This document shows, piece after piece, positions 54,997 through 64,000 of a DNA stretch of 64,000 bases. Location: the NCBI GenBank assembly GCA_001632425.1, contig KV425588.1:164089-228088 (forward strand), in the 5' to 3' direction. How positions within the stretch are numbered: position 1 is the first letter of the stretch; the number at the start of each line of letters is the position of its first letter. Both the position numbers and the translations under genes were made by a program. This stretch comes from Neolentinus lepideus HHB14362 ss-1 (taxonomy: Eukaryota > Basidiomycota > Agaricomycetes > Gloeophyllales > Gloeophyllaceae). Under the pieces are notes generated by a model. It did not search any database and was not told the origin of the DNA. It saw only the letters and a program-made list of their open reading frames with translations.

Positions 54997-55100
54997 GTGG
55001 CTAGTGGGAGTTGTATTAAGATACACCGTAACTACCGGGCTGCTATCATGGTGAGATGATATTCACGATCCGTCCATCTCAACCATTCTTTAATAGAGAG

Positions 55101-55482
55101 AGTTCGCAGTATAATTCAAATTATCTACTTGATTGCCGTGCGTATTCTGTGGCTTGGGTCATATTGTTAGTAATTCATTAATTGTGTCCTAGGTTGTCGC
55201 GAGCTGGGCGGCGGGTAGCGGGAAGGACGTATACGTAGGCATATATTTTGTCACCGCCAAGAGTAGGTTTCCAATCCAAGTATTTCTCAGCTCATGGCGG
55301 CCTGACACCTCGGGGATCGTAGCGTATATTAACTGCATGCTGGCATCGTGAGTTTATCTCAGCTTTGAGGCTGATGAATGACCGCAATCCTGATAACCTC
55401 TCCAATGTTTAGATTGAACAGTCGTGAATCGCTGCGTGCCCGACTTCAACGGGAGTATCTCCGGTCCCTAAACACAATATAA
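55101..55482 (+). pseudogene. DUF6534 membrane protein, 3' half (continuation of 33,425 gene)
   Basis: Exons 55101-55137, 55193-55262, 55323-55347 and 55413-55482 encode VRSIIQIIYLIAVVASWAAG, DVYVGIYFVTAKTYI, NCMLASLNSRESLRARLQRE and YLRSLNTI-stop. The NSRESLR phrase after 'y.n.mLa.L' is the typical end of DUF6534 proteins, and the preceding helices are its last two. No start-side exons lie in the immediate upstream DNA; the Helitron ends 97 bp upstream. The acceptor (TAGAGAG before AGTTCGC) was chosen to match the phase of the donor at 34694; four to nine residues usual at this joint may be missing. Confidence 0.65.
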
Positions 55483-55561
55483 GGGAGCATAGATAGGTTG
55501 TCACTTGGCCTGTCGGTGGATATATTTCGAGTAGTACTCTATAGGTTTATAGCTAGATATC

Positions 55562-55778
55562 AGTTGAAGAAATAACCCAGAGACGATTCGAACGCGGGCG
55601 CGCTTGCCCCGAGCGGTCGGTTGCCCGAAGCGCAATCGCGTACCGTACAAACTAGAAATTACAAGTTTATATACGATTTCTCTTATCATTCCCAATATGG
55701 GCGCCTCCGGCGGCCCCCTCCCCCCCTCGACCACATGCTCGCGCGCGAGCTCGACCCGAAACCCGGAATCCAACATCA
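55562..55778 (+). repeat. Dispersed repeat, copy 2 (SINE-like)
   Basis: Partner of 32585-32775. Contains ATTCGAACGC, which on the minus strand reads GCGTTCGAAT, similar to a Pol III B box, so a tRNA-related SINE on the minus strand is conceivable. Ends in a C-rich run (CCCCCTCCCCCCC) also partly present in copy 1. Confidence 0.5.
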
Positions 55779-55980
55779 GTGTCTACAGTAATACTGTTAT
55801 ATCTTCAATTTGGCATCCGGTTAAGGTGGCGGCATCGTGACGTGTTACGGGGATGTGACTTGACGCGTCGAACTTGCACGCGTTGCTTACTTTCATCAGC
55901 CCGCAAGAACCTGGTAACTTACGCTTTCGCCTCACTGGAGCTCATTCTGAACATAGTTACTGCATTCTGGATATTCTGAA

Positions 55981-58961
55981 ATGTTTCAAGCACAGGAACC
56001 GCGCACACCTCGTCGATCCAGACGGTATCAACCTATACTGACAGCACCACCGGTCCCAATTGAACTAGACGAAGACTACACGTACGCCTGGTTGTCGGAT
56101 CCCATACACAGAAGGACATCTGAAGCAGAGGATGCTGGGGAAGAAGAGGGGATGTTTGATGATAACGCGGGAGCGGAGACGGTGTTCTACGAGTCATACA
56201 CTCGACGACAGCTTTCGAAAGTCGCCAAGGCTAGCTCACGCATACGAGGAAGAGACAAAGGGAAGGCCAAACAAGCGGAGGCACCTTCAGAGGCTTTCAG
56301 TGTTGGCGATACTGTTCTCGTTGCTACCAATGCGAAGAAGCCAAGTGTTGGCACTGTAGTTGCAATGTGGCAAGTGCGTGCGGATGTTGATCATGATGGC
56401 GATGACGGAGAAGATGACCAGAATGGGGAAAATAAGATGAAGGTTAAGGTCCATTGGTTCCTCAGGCCAACAGAGCTTGCTATAGTGCGTGCTAAGAGGG
56501 ACCATCTCGAGGTATTTGCCGCCTTGTTGATTTCATTCAGGTCACAATCTCACTTTGAACGAATATAGAACGAGATTTACTTCTCTTTAGCGTCATGTGC
56601 TACTATCACTCCTTCGAAAATCGTATCCAAGTGCACTGTCACGAGTAAAGCACCAGATGATGCTGAGTCTAAGAGCGCGCTAGCCTGGTCAGCCTCACCC
56701 TCGAAACGGCGCAAGATTCATGCGAAGACTTCCTCGCGTATACATGCTGACGATGTGTTCTACTGTGGCTCTGCGATCGACGCACGACGCGGTCTATACT
56801 ATGTATTCGACTGGGAAACTCACAGAGAAGCTGCTCTAGGGGGCAGTACCAACGATCCTACCAATGCTTCTCTTTGGGATGTTGCAGTCGATGACACAGT
56901 CATTCTCAATGCAAACGATGCTTCTCCTTCCAAACGTAGTGCACTAGCACGAGGTCGTGGAAGTCCGCAGAAGAGGAATCACAGAGCAGATAGATTCGAG
57001 GAGGTACAGGAGGAGGCACCAAGGAGTGATGATGAGCATCATCGCACTGAGCATGCTCGTGCTCGTTGCAGACCTCGGAGACGGAGTGCTCGAGCAGACA
57101 ATTTCGAGAACGAAGACGTTTCAGAAAGTGAAGACGAATATCAATTGGAGGGTGTTAACGCGGAGAGCTTGTCCGAAGAAGAGCAGCAGGAGGAGCCCCC
57201 AGAAGACGACCTACCCAAGACGCCTTCCAAGAAGCGCAAACGCGCTGCTGCATCCACACCGCGGACACCTCGAACTCCCAGAACTCCCAGAACTCCAAGA
57301 CACAGAACAGAGAAACTTGCTGCACCTACGCCGCACTCCAAGGCCGCCCTGCGTGCGCGAGCGCGGAGGAAGTCTGCTGTCGCCGTGCGACCTCCACCTC
57401 CCGAGTTGACGCAGTCTCTCGCTATTGCGTTAAAGAAGATAGGAAAAGATCCTTGGCTGAGGGCGATGCATGTCCTGCATGTTGCTTCCCGTCCGGATGA
57501 ATTAGTTTGTCGAGAGGAGGAGTACAAGAAGGTGCTGAGGAGCGTAGAGGAGCTCATAGAGGAGGGTAGCGGTGGATGCGTCTGTACGTCTTATTTCACT
57601 TCTCACCTTATATATGATCTTATATTACAGCAAAGATATATCCGGAGTACCTGGAACAGGGAAGACTGCCACCGTCCATGCCATAGTGCGTGAGCTCAAG
57701 CGAATGGCGGAGAACAGTGCAAGTCCATTACTATGCCTTAAGCAGGATGACTTTCTTATCTGATTTATGCAGGAAACGAACCCTTTCACGTACGTCGAGA
57801 TTAATGGCCTGAAGATACCGGAACCATCTGCTGCGTATGGTCTCCTTTGGGAAGCCGTTTCCGGCCACGACATAGCTTCCGAGGGGCACATGAAGATCAG
57901 CTCGAAGGAAGCTCTCCGAAATTTGATGCGCTATTTTAGCAGCGGCGGGAACTCCGGTCCTGGTGGACATGCATGGTAAATCACTACACCACTCCTTCCA
58001 TGGGATGATATTTATGAGACGTTGTCGAACAGCGTGGTTCTTATGGACGAGTTAGACCAATTGGTGACGACCAAACAAGACGTCGTCTACAACTTTTTTA
58101 ACTGGCCGACGCTCGTTGGGTCCAAGCTAGTAGTCATCGCTGTGGCAAATACTATGGATCTGCCAGAACGAGTAATGTCAGGAAGAGTACGGAGTCGGCT
58201 TGGTTTGTCATCCTTTACGTTGCTCTCCAGCCCTTCTACTAACTTCAATCGCAGGCATGATCCGCATTAACTTCCAACCCTACACGACACCGCAACTGGA
58301 GAAGATCGTCCATTCACGGTTGCTGAGTGCCAAGGAAGGGCTCACCGGACAAGTTCCCGAAGTGATATCTGCAGATGGGGTCAAGTTCGCTGCCATGAAG
58401 GTCTCAAGTATCAGTGGCGACGCCAGACGCGTGCTAGACATTTGTCGGTGAGCATGACAGACTAGGCTATGCTGCGTAACGTTTGTTGATCACCTGCCTT
58501 ATATATCCAGACGTACTGTAGAGCAGGTGCACTCTCGCAAACGCACCGCCCGAACCGACGACGTCAAAGAAGTCATCAAAGTCATGCAGAACAGCCCGAC
58601 CGCCGCCTACCTCCGAGACTGCAGCCTGCACGAGCGGCTCCTGCTCGCCGCATTGCTGAAGTGCATGAAAAACGACGGTGTTGAAGAGATCAAGTGGGGC
58701 GACGTGCAGTACCAGCACCTAGTCTATCTCCAGGTGTTCACCTCCACCGATGACTCGTCCAGAAAACCGAGTAGGGGGGAGTTGGCGGTGGTATTGGAGA
58801 GTTTGCTCGCAACGAGGGCAGTCCTGATGGAGGACGGCGCGGGTGCTGCAAGAAAGACGGAAGATGAGAGAAGGGTGGTGTTGAATATGGAAGCCGGGGA
58901 AGTAGAGAGGGTCCTTGGGGATGTTGGTGGCGAAAGGTGGAAGAACGCCCTGAGCGCATGA
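55981..58961 (+). CDS. ORC1: Origin recognition complex subunit 1
   Basis: Seven exons (55981-56511, 56569-57583, 57636-57718, 57773-57975, 58033-58202, 58255-58447, 58511-58961) give 881 codons plus stop. A BAH-like N-terminal region ([40 protein letters not shown]) is followed by a basic, disordered linker with several Thr-Pro sites ([16 protein letters not shown]), plausible CDK targets. The AAA+ domain has Walker A GVPGTGKT, Walker [27 protein letters not shown] and [10 protein letters not shown]; a winged-helix end follows ([20 protein letters not shown]). ORC1 is the ATPase of the nuclear complex that marks replication origins and loads MCM. The intron 57719-57772 seems to use a GC donor (GCAAGT), as only this keeps the conserved ETNPF frame. 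Confidence 0.9.
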
Positions 58962-59094
58962 AACCCCATCCACTACTAGGCAATTACACCATCGAGTATT
59001 GCATGACAGCTATTCGTATATGTTGTACATTCTTCTCATAACTGCGGTTAGATTACTAGATTACTACCACGCGGCCTCCCTCCCTCAGACCTGC
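58962..59094. other. Convergent gene ends (ORC1 and epimerase-like)
   Basis: Only 133 bp separate the two convergent stop codons, so the 3' UTRs are likely to overlap. Confidence 0.5.
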
Positions 59095-61166
59095 TGCACG
59101 TCCCCGCTGGGTGTCTTGTAATAAACATCCGCCTTCACCCAGTTATTATACACCTCGCCGTTGCCAGCAATGAGAGTGTCGAACCCGTCGCGCACCGTGT
59201 CCGGATGAAGCCATGCAGCCAAGGGTGAGTGGAACTCCAGGAATGCGGCAGCTGGGGACATGAATCAGCAGTGAGCACGATATAGGGTGGGTGGGTGAGA
59301 CGACGCGCACAGGCACTACCGTAACCCTCGCCCTCTCCTTCGACACCACTACCACCGTGGATTTTCTTGCGAGGGAAGGTCGTCGAGCCGTAGTTGTTGG
59401 TGTAGAACTGGACGCCGCTTTCTGTATGAGAGAGATAAGTTAGTTTCTTGTTACAATGCATGAGAATGGCTGATGTAAATATTCGGAAGTGCGAGGAACT
59501 TAACCCTGAGTGCGGTTCCTGCACCGCTTCCTGTTGGGATCCACAGAAGAAGTGCAGTAACAGATACGGAGCAAGGTTAAGAAACTTGGACCATCAGAAG
59601 GAACAGTGTAATCCCAACCCTATGCCACTTCGTTGAATTTCCCAGCTCGCACCTCCATTGTACAGACTAGACGAGCCAAGTAATAGGAAGGAAAGAAACC
59701 ACGCACGGTTGCTCCCAAACACAATCTTCACCCCGCTCGTCTCACTTCCCAGCTCGACCTTCGCCTCATCGCCCTCCAACTTCTTCTCCAGTACTTCCTT
59801 GACGACGTTCTTTTTTGTACCAGGTGCGAGGCGGTGATCGGTAGTTGAGGGAGTAGGTGGGAATGAGTAGTACCAGTCTACCGTTACGCACGAATCAGTA
59901 TGAAGCCTGTAGAATTGAGAGGATAGAGGTGGGGGGCGAAGGAAGCGCGCACCGTAGCCACCTGGCCCGTTCTCAACGGTGGGCCACTGGCTCCCAATCG
60001 TCCGTGGCGTACGGAAGTCGTGGTACGTTCCGGCAACGTCGAGCAGCTTGCCAGTGGAGAGGCCGTTTTTGTCTAGTTCGAGAGTTTTGTCTGCCTACGA
60101 GTTTCGTTGGATGCCGGTGGTGAGTATGAGATGCATAAGAAGAAAGGAGGTAGGAGGCGAGATCAGGGAAGAGAAGCTCACCTTCATAGCCAGTTGGTGC
60201 GACTTGACGGAGACAGAGTGCGCGGCATCTTTAAGGGAGGCAGTGAGGTTGAAGCCCCAATGCTATTGGCGTTCCGTGTAAGGGGGGAGATAAGGTAAGG
60301 AGGGTAAAGGCGTGCCTGCGTCAAGTTCAACGGTGTGACCTTTCCCTCATCCAGCAACTTCGCGCGATAGATGATAACCACACTGCCCATCAGGTACTCT
60401 GGCTCCTTCGCTATCGAGGTCGGTTTTGAGGGCGAGAGCAAGCCGATCAGGACCTTTATTGAAACACAAACACATCGTCATCACTTGGGGGAGAGGATAT
60501 CGTGCATGCGTACCTCGGTGTACAGAGTCCCATCGAACCCGTTCTCCCCATCCTTGCTCGTGTAGGTCCACAGACTGCTTGCACCGAGATCGGAACTGAT
60601 GGTCGAAATTTCTTCAGACGAGAACAGCTTGCTCCCAGACGGCTGCAACTGCGTCCAGGGCACATAGTCAAAGCCGGTCGTCCCGCCATGTAACGACACC
60701 GTCGGAGATTCTTCGGGTAAAGGTTAGTAACGGATGGACATTCTGGACGGGGGCGCACGCACCGTTGGATATCGGCTTGACCGTCCCCTTCGCCCCGTCT
60801 CTCTCGAGGCTGAACTCGCCGACAGGCAGACGGTTAGCGTATCGCCCGATGATGACGTTAACGTATTTCTTCTTGAGATGGTCGCGCGGGTCTTCAGGGC
60901 CGATGAGGAGATCATGTGTCTAGGGAGATAGACGTTAGAGGGCACTTCTTGATCGCAGTCGTAATGCAGTGAAGACGGAGTGGTTTTGACAGGTAGATGG
61001 CCGAACGCCGTTCCTGGCAGGCGACTCGGAAAGGAAGGCTCACCTTTCCGTCGGCCTGGACGAACAATCGGTGCATCAGCAATCCATTGGGTATCAGTTC
61101 CAGCGCGAGGCTAGGAGTTAGACTTGGAAGAGCTAGCAGAACGGGCTGAAATGGATCGGTCGACAT
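59095..61166 (-). CDS. Aldose 1-epimerase-like protein
   Basis: About nine exons on the minus strand, starting MSTDPFQPVLLALPSLTPSL at 61166 and ending WVKADVYYKTPSGDVQQV. Galactose-mutarotase signatures in order: NVIIGRYANRLPVGEFSLER, VSLHGGTTGFDYVPW (the LHGG loop with catalytic-site His), GFDGTLYTEV, IIYRAKLLDEGKVTPLNLTQ, then HWGFNLTASLKD (second conserved His) and NNYGSTTFPRKKIHGGSG. Members interconvert alpha and beta sugar anomers, or act on related sugars. An N-terminal signal peptide is not obvious, suggesting an intracellular protein. Long repeated intron patterns are absent; introns are 50-70 nt. The specific substrate is not predictable. Confidence 0.75.
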
Positions 61167-61640
61167 TGCTGTGGTTGTGTAAGGGAAAAGATGGCTCTGC
61201 CGGAGTGCAAATGGCCTCGAATATGGCACCGATCGTGCAGCGTTAGGAATGAAGGAGAGATGATGGAGGAGGGAGACAGGACGAGTCACTTGCGACCATC
61301 GATCAGACGAGAGGCCGGGCCGGGATCTGGGGAATTCATCTATGCGGGGGATCTTATCGTTTCCGCGGTCCGACCGACCGCGATGCAGAGTCAAGGGAGA
61401 GTATAGTATCCTCTCGTTAGCGGACTTCCGACGGACAAGGCGGGCCACAGGATAGAATATCAGGTACGCTTCGATGGTGGGCACGATGGACAGTTCACTG
61501 GCAGAATTATTGTCTGACTTATAGCACTTCAGTCCAAGCGCACGTAATCAACCCTCTGGCCGATGTAGAATTCAAAGCTGATGTTACTGTTACAAAAGAT
61601 GTAGGTGCAGTGATATCACCAAACCCACTCTCCACTCTCC
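61167..61640. other. Intergenic region, promoter of epimerase-like gene
   Basis: No gene recognised. The downstream gene on the same strand ends at 61641. Confidence 0.35.
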
Positions 61641-62977
61641 TCACTCAGTACTCTTCTTCTTTCCCTTCCCGATTGCCTTCCTGCCCTTGCCTTTCGCCCC
61701 TGCTTTCTTCTTACCCCCAGCAGGCGTCTTACCCCCTCCACCTTTTTTCTGCTTGGGCTGTTGTTCCAGTACTTTTCTACCACCGTCACTAGGTTTCTGG
61801 TTTGGCACCTGGATACCGTCGTCGTCGTCCTCCTCAAGGCTTCCATAGTCTGAGGTCGGAGACTCGGGCGGCGTTTGCACCGGTGAGCCGCCTCTTGGAG
61901 TATACCCACCTCCACCGGTAATAGCGCCACGCCCACCACCAGAGCCTCCGATTCCGGGACCACCGATAAGCTATGGTTCTCAGTAAATGATACAATTAAG
62001 ACTCGTGAGAATGGTCTCGCTTACTCGGCCCACCAAGGCTGTTAATCTGGGGTGGGTGGCATTCTCAGGACACGAGTTCGTTTTGAATATGAGCAGAGCA
62101 CTCACAACTGCTGTTCCCATGCGCTGCTCTGAGCTCTCTGCTGCAGAAGCTGGTTGTTTGTATTTACCAGCTGCTGGGTAGCGGGATCCACCTGCGGCTT
62201 GGGTGTCTGTTTGGCCTTGGATGTCGTTTTGGCCTTGGATGTCGTTTTGGCCTTGGTAGTAGGGTCGCCCCCTCCGGTTTTCCCTCGTTTAGTTTGACCT
62301 CCATTCTTGGTGCCTCCGCCTGTGTCCTTCCCCTTGCTTTTGTTCGGCAAGGCGCGCTGGTATTGAAACTTCCAGCAGTCGCTGTCATCGCCAAAGCGAA
62401 GAGACGACAACGCCACCTAAGACAGTGGGAATTAGGTAATAGTTGTGCTATAAGGTGGTGCCAACCTCGTACTGCCCAGTGCTCTGCTTCTTGACAACAA
62501 TAAAGTTACTGTTTGTAAGGTTAGAAATGCTGCGCAAAATAGGGTAAATGAATAACTGGTTGCGACAGACCAGTAGACTGTAGTGTCTCACCGGTATAAC
62601 TTCAAAGGAATCGATATTGGGAGCAGTCGAAATTTGTAGATGAGATTGGTCGCCACAGGAACATCATTCTTCTACAATCTTGCTTTGATATCGGCAAACG
62701 ATGAGTCCCATTACACAACGTACATCCGATATGCGAGCGCTCATTCCGTTGTGAACAGCGACAAGAGTATACGTTCCACCTCCTTGCGACTTCACACGAA
62801 ATTCCTGCAAATTCTGGTTAGCCTCGGAGACACCTCTCGCACTCATAATGAACTTACACTGTAGGTCGTCATTCGGCGCCAGGCCTGCAGCTTTGAGCCA
62901 GTCTCGGCATCAGGGCCGATAACCAAGACTTGGTTGCTGAGGACATTCGTGATCTGGTAGACCCCGTCCTTGGGCAT
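61641..62977 (-). CDS. Possible beta-trefoil (ricin B-like) protein with basic tail
   Basis: Starts MPKDGVYQITNVLSNQVLVI at 62977 (exon 62858-62977), followed by EFRVKSQGGGTYTLVAVHNG (62724-62804), NIDSFEVIP, and NFIVVKKQSTGQYEVALSSL with CWKFQYQ. The repeated 'Y.I.n......l' and 'W.v......y.l' strand phrases resemble one beta-trefoil of a carbohydrate-binding type, but the Gln-x-Trp motifs are not clear. The second half is low complexity: three copies of a TTSKAKTTSKAK unit, Gln-rich QQLVNTNNQLLQQ, Gly-rich and an acidic EEDDDDG before a Lys-rich end (KKKAGAKGKGRKA). The basic end suggests nuclear or nucleic-acid contact. Assignment is tentative. Confidence 0.4.
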
Positions 62978-63437
62978 GGTCGAATTGAAACAAACCTTAG
63001 GATGCTAAGACGGCGGCATGAGGTATTTATCGCTTCCGCCTCCGAGTAGTCGAGGCGATGCGTGACCTGCCACAACAAGCGCTGTGCCCACAGCGGTGAA
63101 ACTTATGTTCCCTTACTTAACTGAAATCTATCCTATCCTGGCACCATTCCTTCCGAGAGCGCCTAATATTAGGGGTGCAGACACTTGATAGACGCTAAAT
63201 TTTCCCAGATTAGGTTGATAGACACAGGGAGTGGTCCAAAGAGAGCAAGATGGGCACTTCATGATAGTGTATGGAAGACGTCCCAACAGCGCTTCAATCG
63301 CGGCCATGGGTGCCACCCGAGGGGAATGCCTGATAACAGAGACGCGCAACCCTTAAGGAAGACGTTTGTAAGCCCGGGATAAGTTATTTACATTGACGGT
63401 ACTGCGAACCCGTCGTCCTCCACTGAGTACCTGCCCA
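62978..63437. other. Divergent promoter region (trefoil-like / NAP1-like)
   Basis: Contains the start regions of two divergently transcribed genes. No TATA box stands out, and no gene is seen. Confidence 0.35.
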
Positions 63438-64000
63438 ATGTCCTCTCAACAGGTTGACGACGAAGGTGATTATTACGAGAGCCTCCCCGTCGACGTAAAG
63501 CGGGCCATACAAGGGCTGCGTGGGCTACAAGCAGCTCAAGTCGGTATCCGGAAGGAGCTACAGAAAGAAGTCCTTAAGCTAGAGCGCAAGGTACGAGCTT
63601 ATAATGTCAGAATTCGATGTATGAAATAGCTCATCGCGAGACTCCTCAGTATGCTCAAAGTCTTCAGGCACTGTATGGGCGTCGGAAACAAGTCATATCA
63701 GGCCAGATCGGTATCAGCAAGGAGGAAATTATCCTCGGCGAAGTCCAGAGTATGAAGGAAGACGCAGACTATCAGAATCTGCCGGCTCTATCTGCCAATA
63801 CCACCACGTCTCGAGCTGTACAAGTCGACGGATTTTGGCTGCGGGTATTGAAAGGTCACCCCGGCATTGAAGGCATGATTCAAGAGACCGACGAACCTGC
63901 CCTCCATTACCTCACGGATATCACCATCTCGTATCCGACCAAGCTCAGCGGTGGCGGAGACCCGTCCTTGGCATTCTCTGTCAACTTTCATTTCTCTCCA
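63438..64000 (+). CDS. NAP1-family nucleosome assembly protein (5' part)
   Basis: Exons 63438-63590 and 63641 onward, still open at the window end (171 codons seen). SLPVDVKRAIQGLRGLQAAQ, LQKEVLKLERK, QSLQALYGRRKQVISG, VDGFWLRVLKGHPGIEGMIQ, DEPALHYLTDITISY and LAFSVNFHFSP follow the order of the NAP domain: long dimerisation helix, then the alpha/beta earmuff fold with 'vp.FWl.v' and 'f.l.F.f' strands. These proteins chaperone H2A-H2B. The 50 nt intron uses acceptor GCGAG, chosen because it keeps the frame. Paralogues (SET/TSPY-like) remain possible. Confidence 0.8.

Larger units (their letters stand above)
47598..55004 (+). mobile_element. Autonomous-type Helitron (5' end unresolved)
   Basis: The 3' terminus is clear: a perfect 6 bp hairpin CTGAAG-AAAACC-CTTCAG (54979-54996), then GTGG and CTAG (55001-55004), followed by T at 55005, as expected for insertion between A and T. 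The coding region is intronless and markedly more AT-rich than flanking genes. The 5' TC end could not be fixed; composition changes near 47.6-47.7 kb. Carries two same-frame ORFs (47646-48437, 48441-54887). Confidence 0.8.
34694..55100. mobile_element. About 20.4 kb insertion inside a DUF6534 intron
   Basis: The two halves of one DUF6534 gene stop and resume at these coordinates, on the same strand and in complementary domain order. Introns elsewhere in the gene are about 45-65 nt. The intervening DNA holds four gene models and a complete Helitron coding region. The outer limits given are the putative intron ends, not the exact insertion ends: no target duplication was found, and about 80 bp of sequence remain between the Helitron CTAG end (55004) and the acceptor. 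It may be one large composite element or nested insertions. Confidence 0.55.

Noticed and set aside
55501..55776. 91-codon minus-strand frame
   Set aside because: Falls within the dispersed repeat; part of repeat DNA, with no start context or splicing support.
61616..61963. Separate minus-strand frame overlapping the basic tail
   Set aside because: Out of frame with the Lys-rich tail that continues the trefoil-like gene; a shadow.

Overview
The window looks like chromosomal DNA of a filamentous basidiomycete, most likely an Agaricomycete. Coding genes are cut by many 45-70 nt GT-AG introns, often with CTGAC/CTAAC-like branch points. Families typical of Agaricomycetes are present: DUF6534 membrane proteins, a lineage-type 7-TM protein, arrestin-like proteins, and a Helitron with a DUF6570-like region. 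Intron-containing models joined by hand gave coding lengths divisible by three for PPS1-like, arrestin-like, VSD-like, both cupins, ALG12-like, the 7-TM gene, the coiled-coil protein, ORC1 and the small gene at 35.4 kb.

Layout. 1-1.45 kb: a pair of roughly 330 bp direct repeats (LTR-like remnant). 2.2-6.4 kb: PPS1-like dual-specificity phosphatase (+), with an assembly gap inside one intron. 6.8-8.0 kb: decayed DUF4246-type gene (-). 8.8-12.4 kb: arrestin-like gene and a membrane protein with two voltage-sensor-like modules (both +). 12.3-18.2 kb: rearranged segment with a 964 bp foldback element, two copies of a cupin-like gene in a ~1.1 kb segmental duplication, a copied 3' end of the membrane-protein gene, and the ALG12-type mannosyltransferase (-). 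18.6-22.8 kb: ADP1-like ABCG transporter with an EGF-rich extracellular N-terminus (+). 23.2-23.7 kb: TA-flanked MITE. 24.6 kb: tRNA-Leu(CAA) with intron. 26.2-27.5 kb: 7-TM protein (+). 27.7-30.8 kb: ABM-like protein (-), DUF952 protein (+), single-pass coiled-coil protein (-).

The most striking region is 33.4-55.5 kb. A DUF6534 membrane-protein gene starts at 33,425 and is readable to about 34,693; its missing C-terminal half resumes at about 55,101 and ends at 55,482, same strand and in the expected domain order. About 20.4 kb lies between the halves. It holds a small gene (35.4-36.3 kb), a 2-oxoglutarate/Fe(II) oxygenase-like gene (36.9-40.3 kb, -), a divergent pair of multi-exon genes of unknown function (41.7-44.3 kb - and 44.4-47.2 kb +), and an intronless AT-rich Helitron (47.6-55.0 kb) encoding a Rep/helicase with a C-terminal USP-like cysteine-protease module. 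The Helitron 3' terminus (hairpin followed by CTAG) is visible at 55,004.

The right flank is conserved housekeeping: ORC1 with BAH and AAA+ domains (+), an aldose 1-epimerase-like protein (-), a possible beta-trefoil protein with a basic tail (-), and the start of a NAP1-family histone chaperone (+) that leaves the window.

All calls rest on reading the sequence and on remembered family motifs; no searches were run. Exon boundaries are hand predictions.
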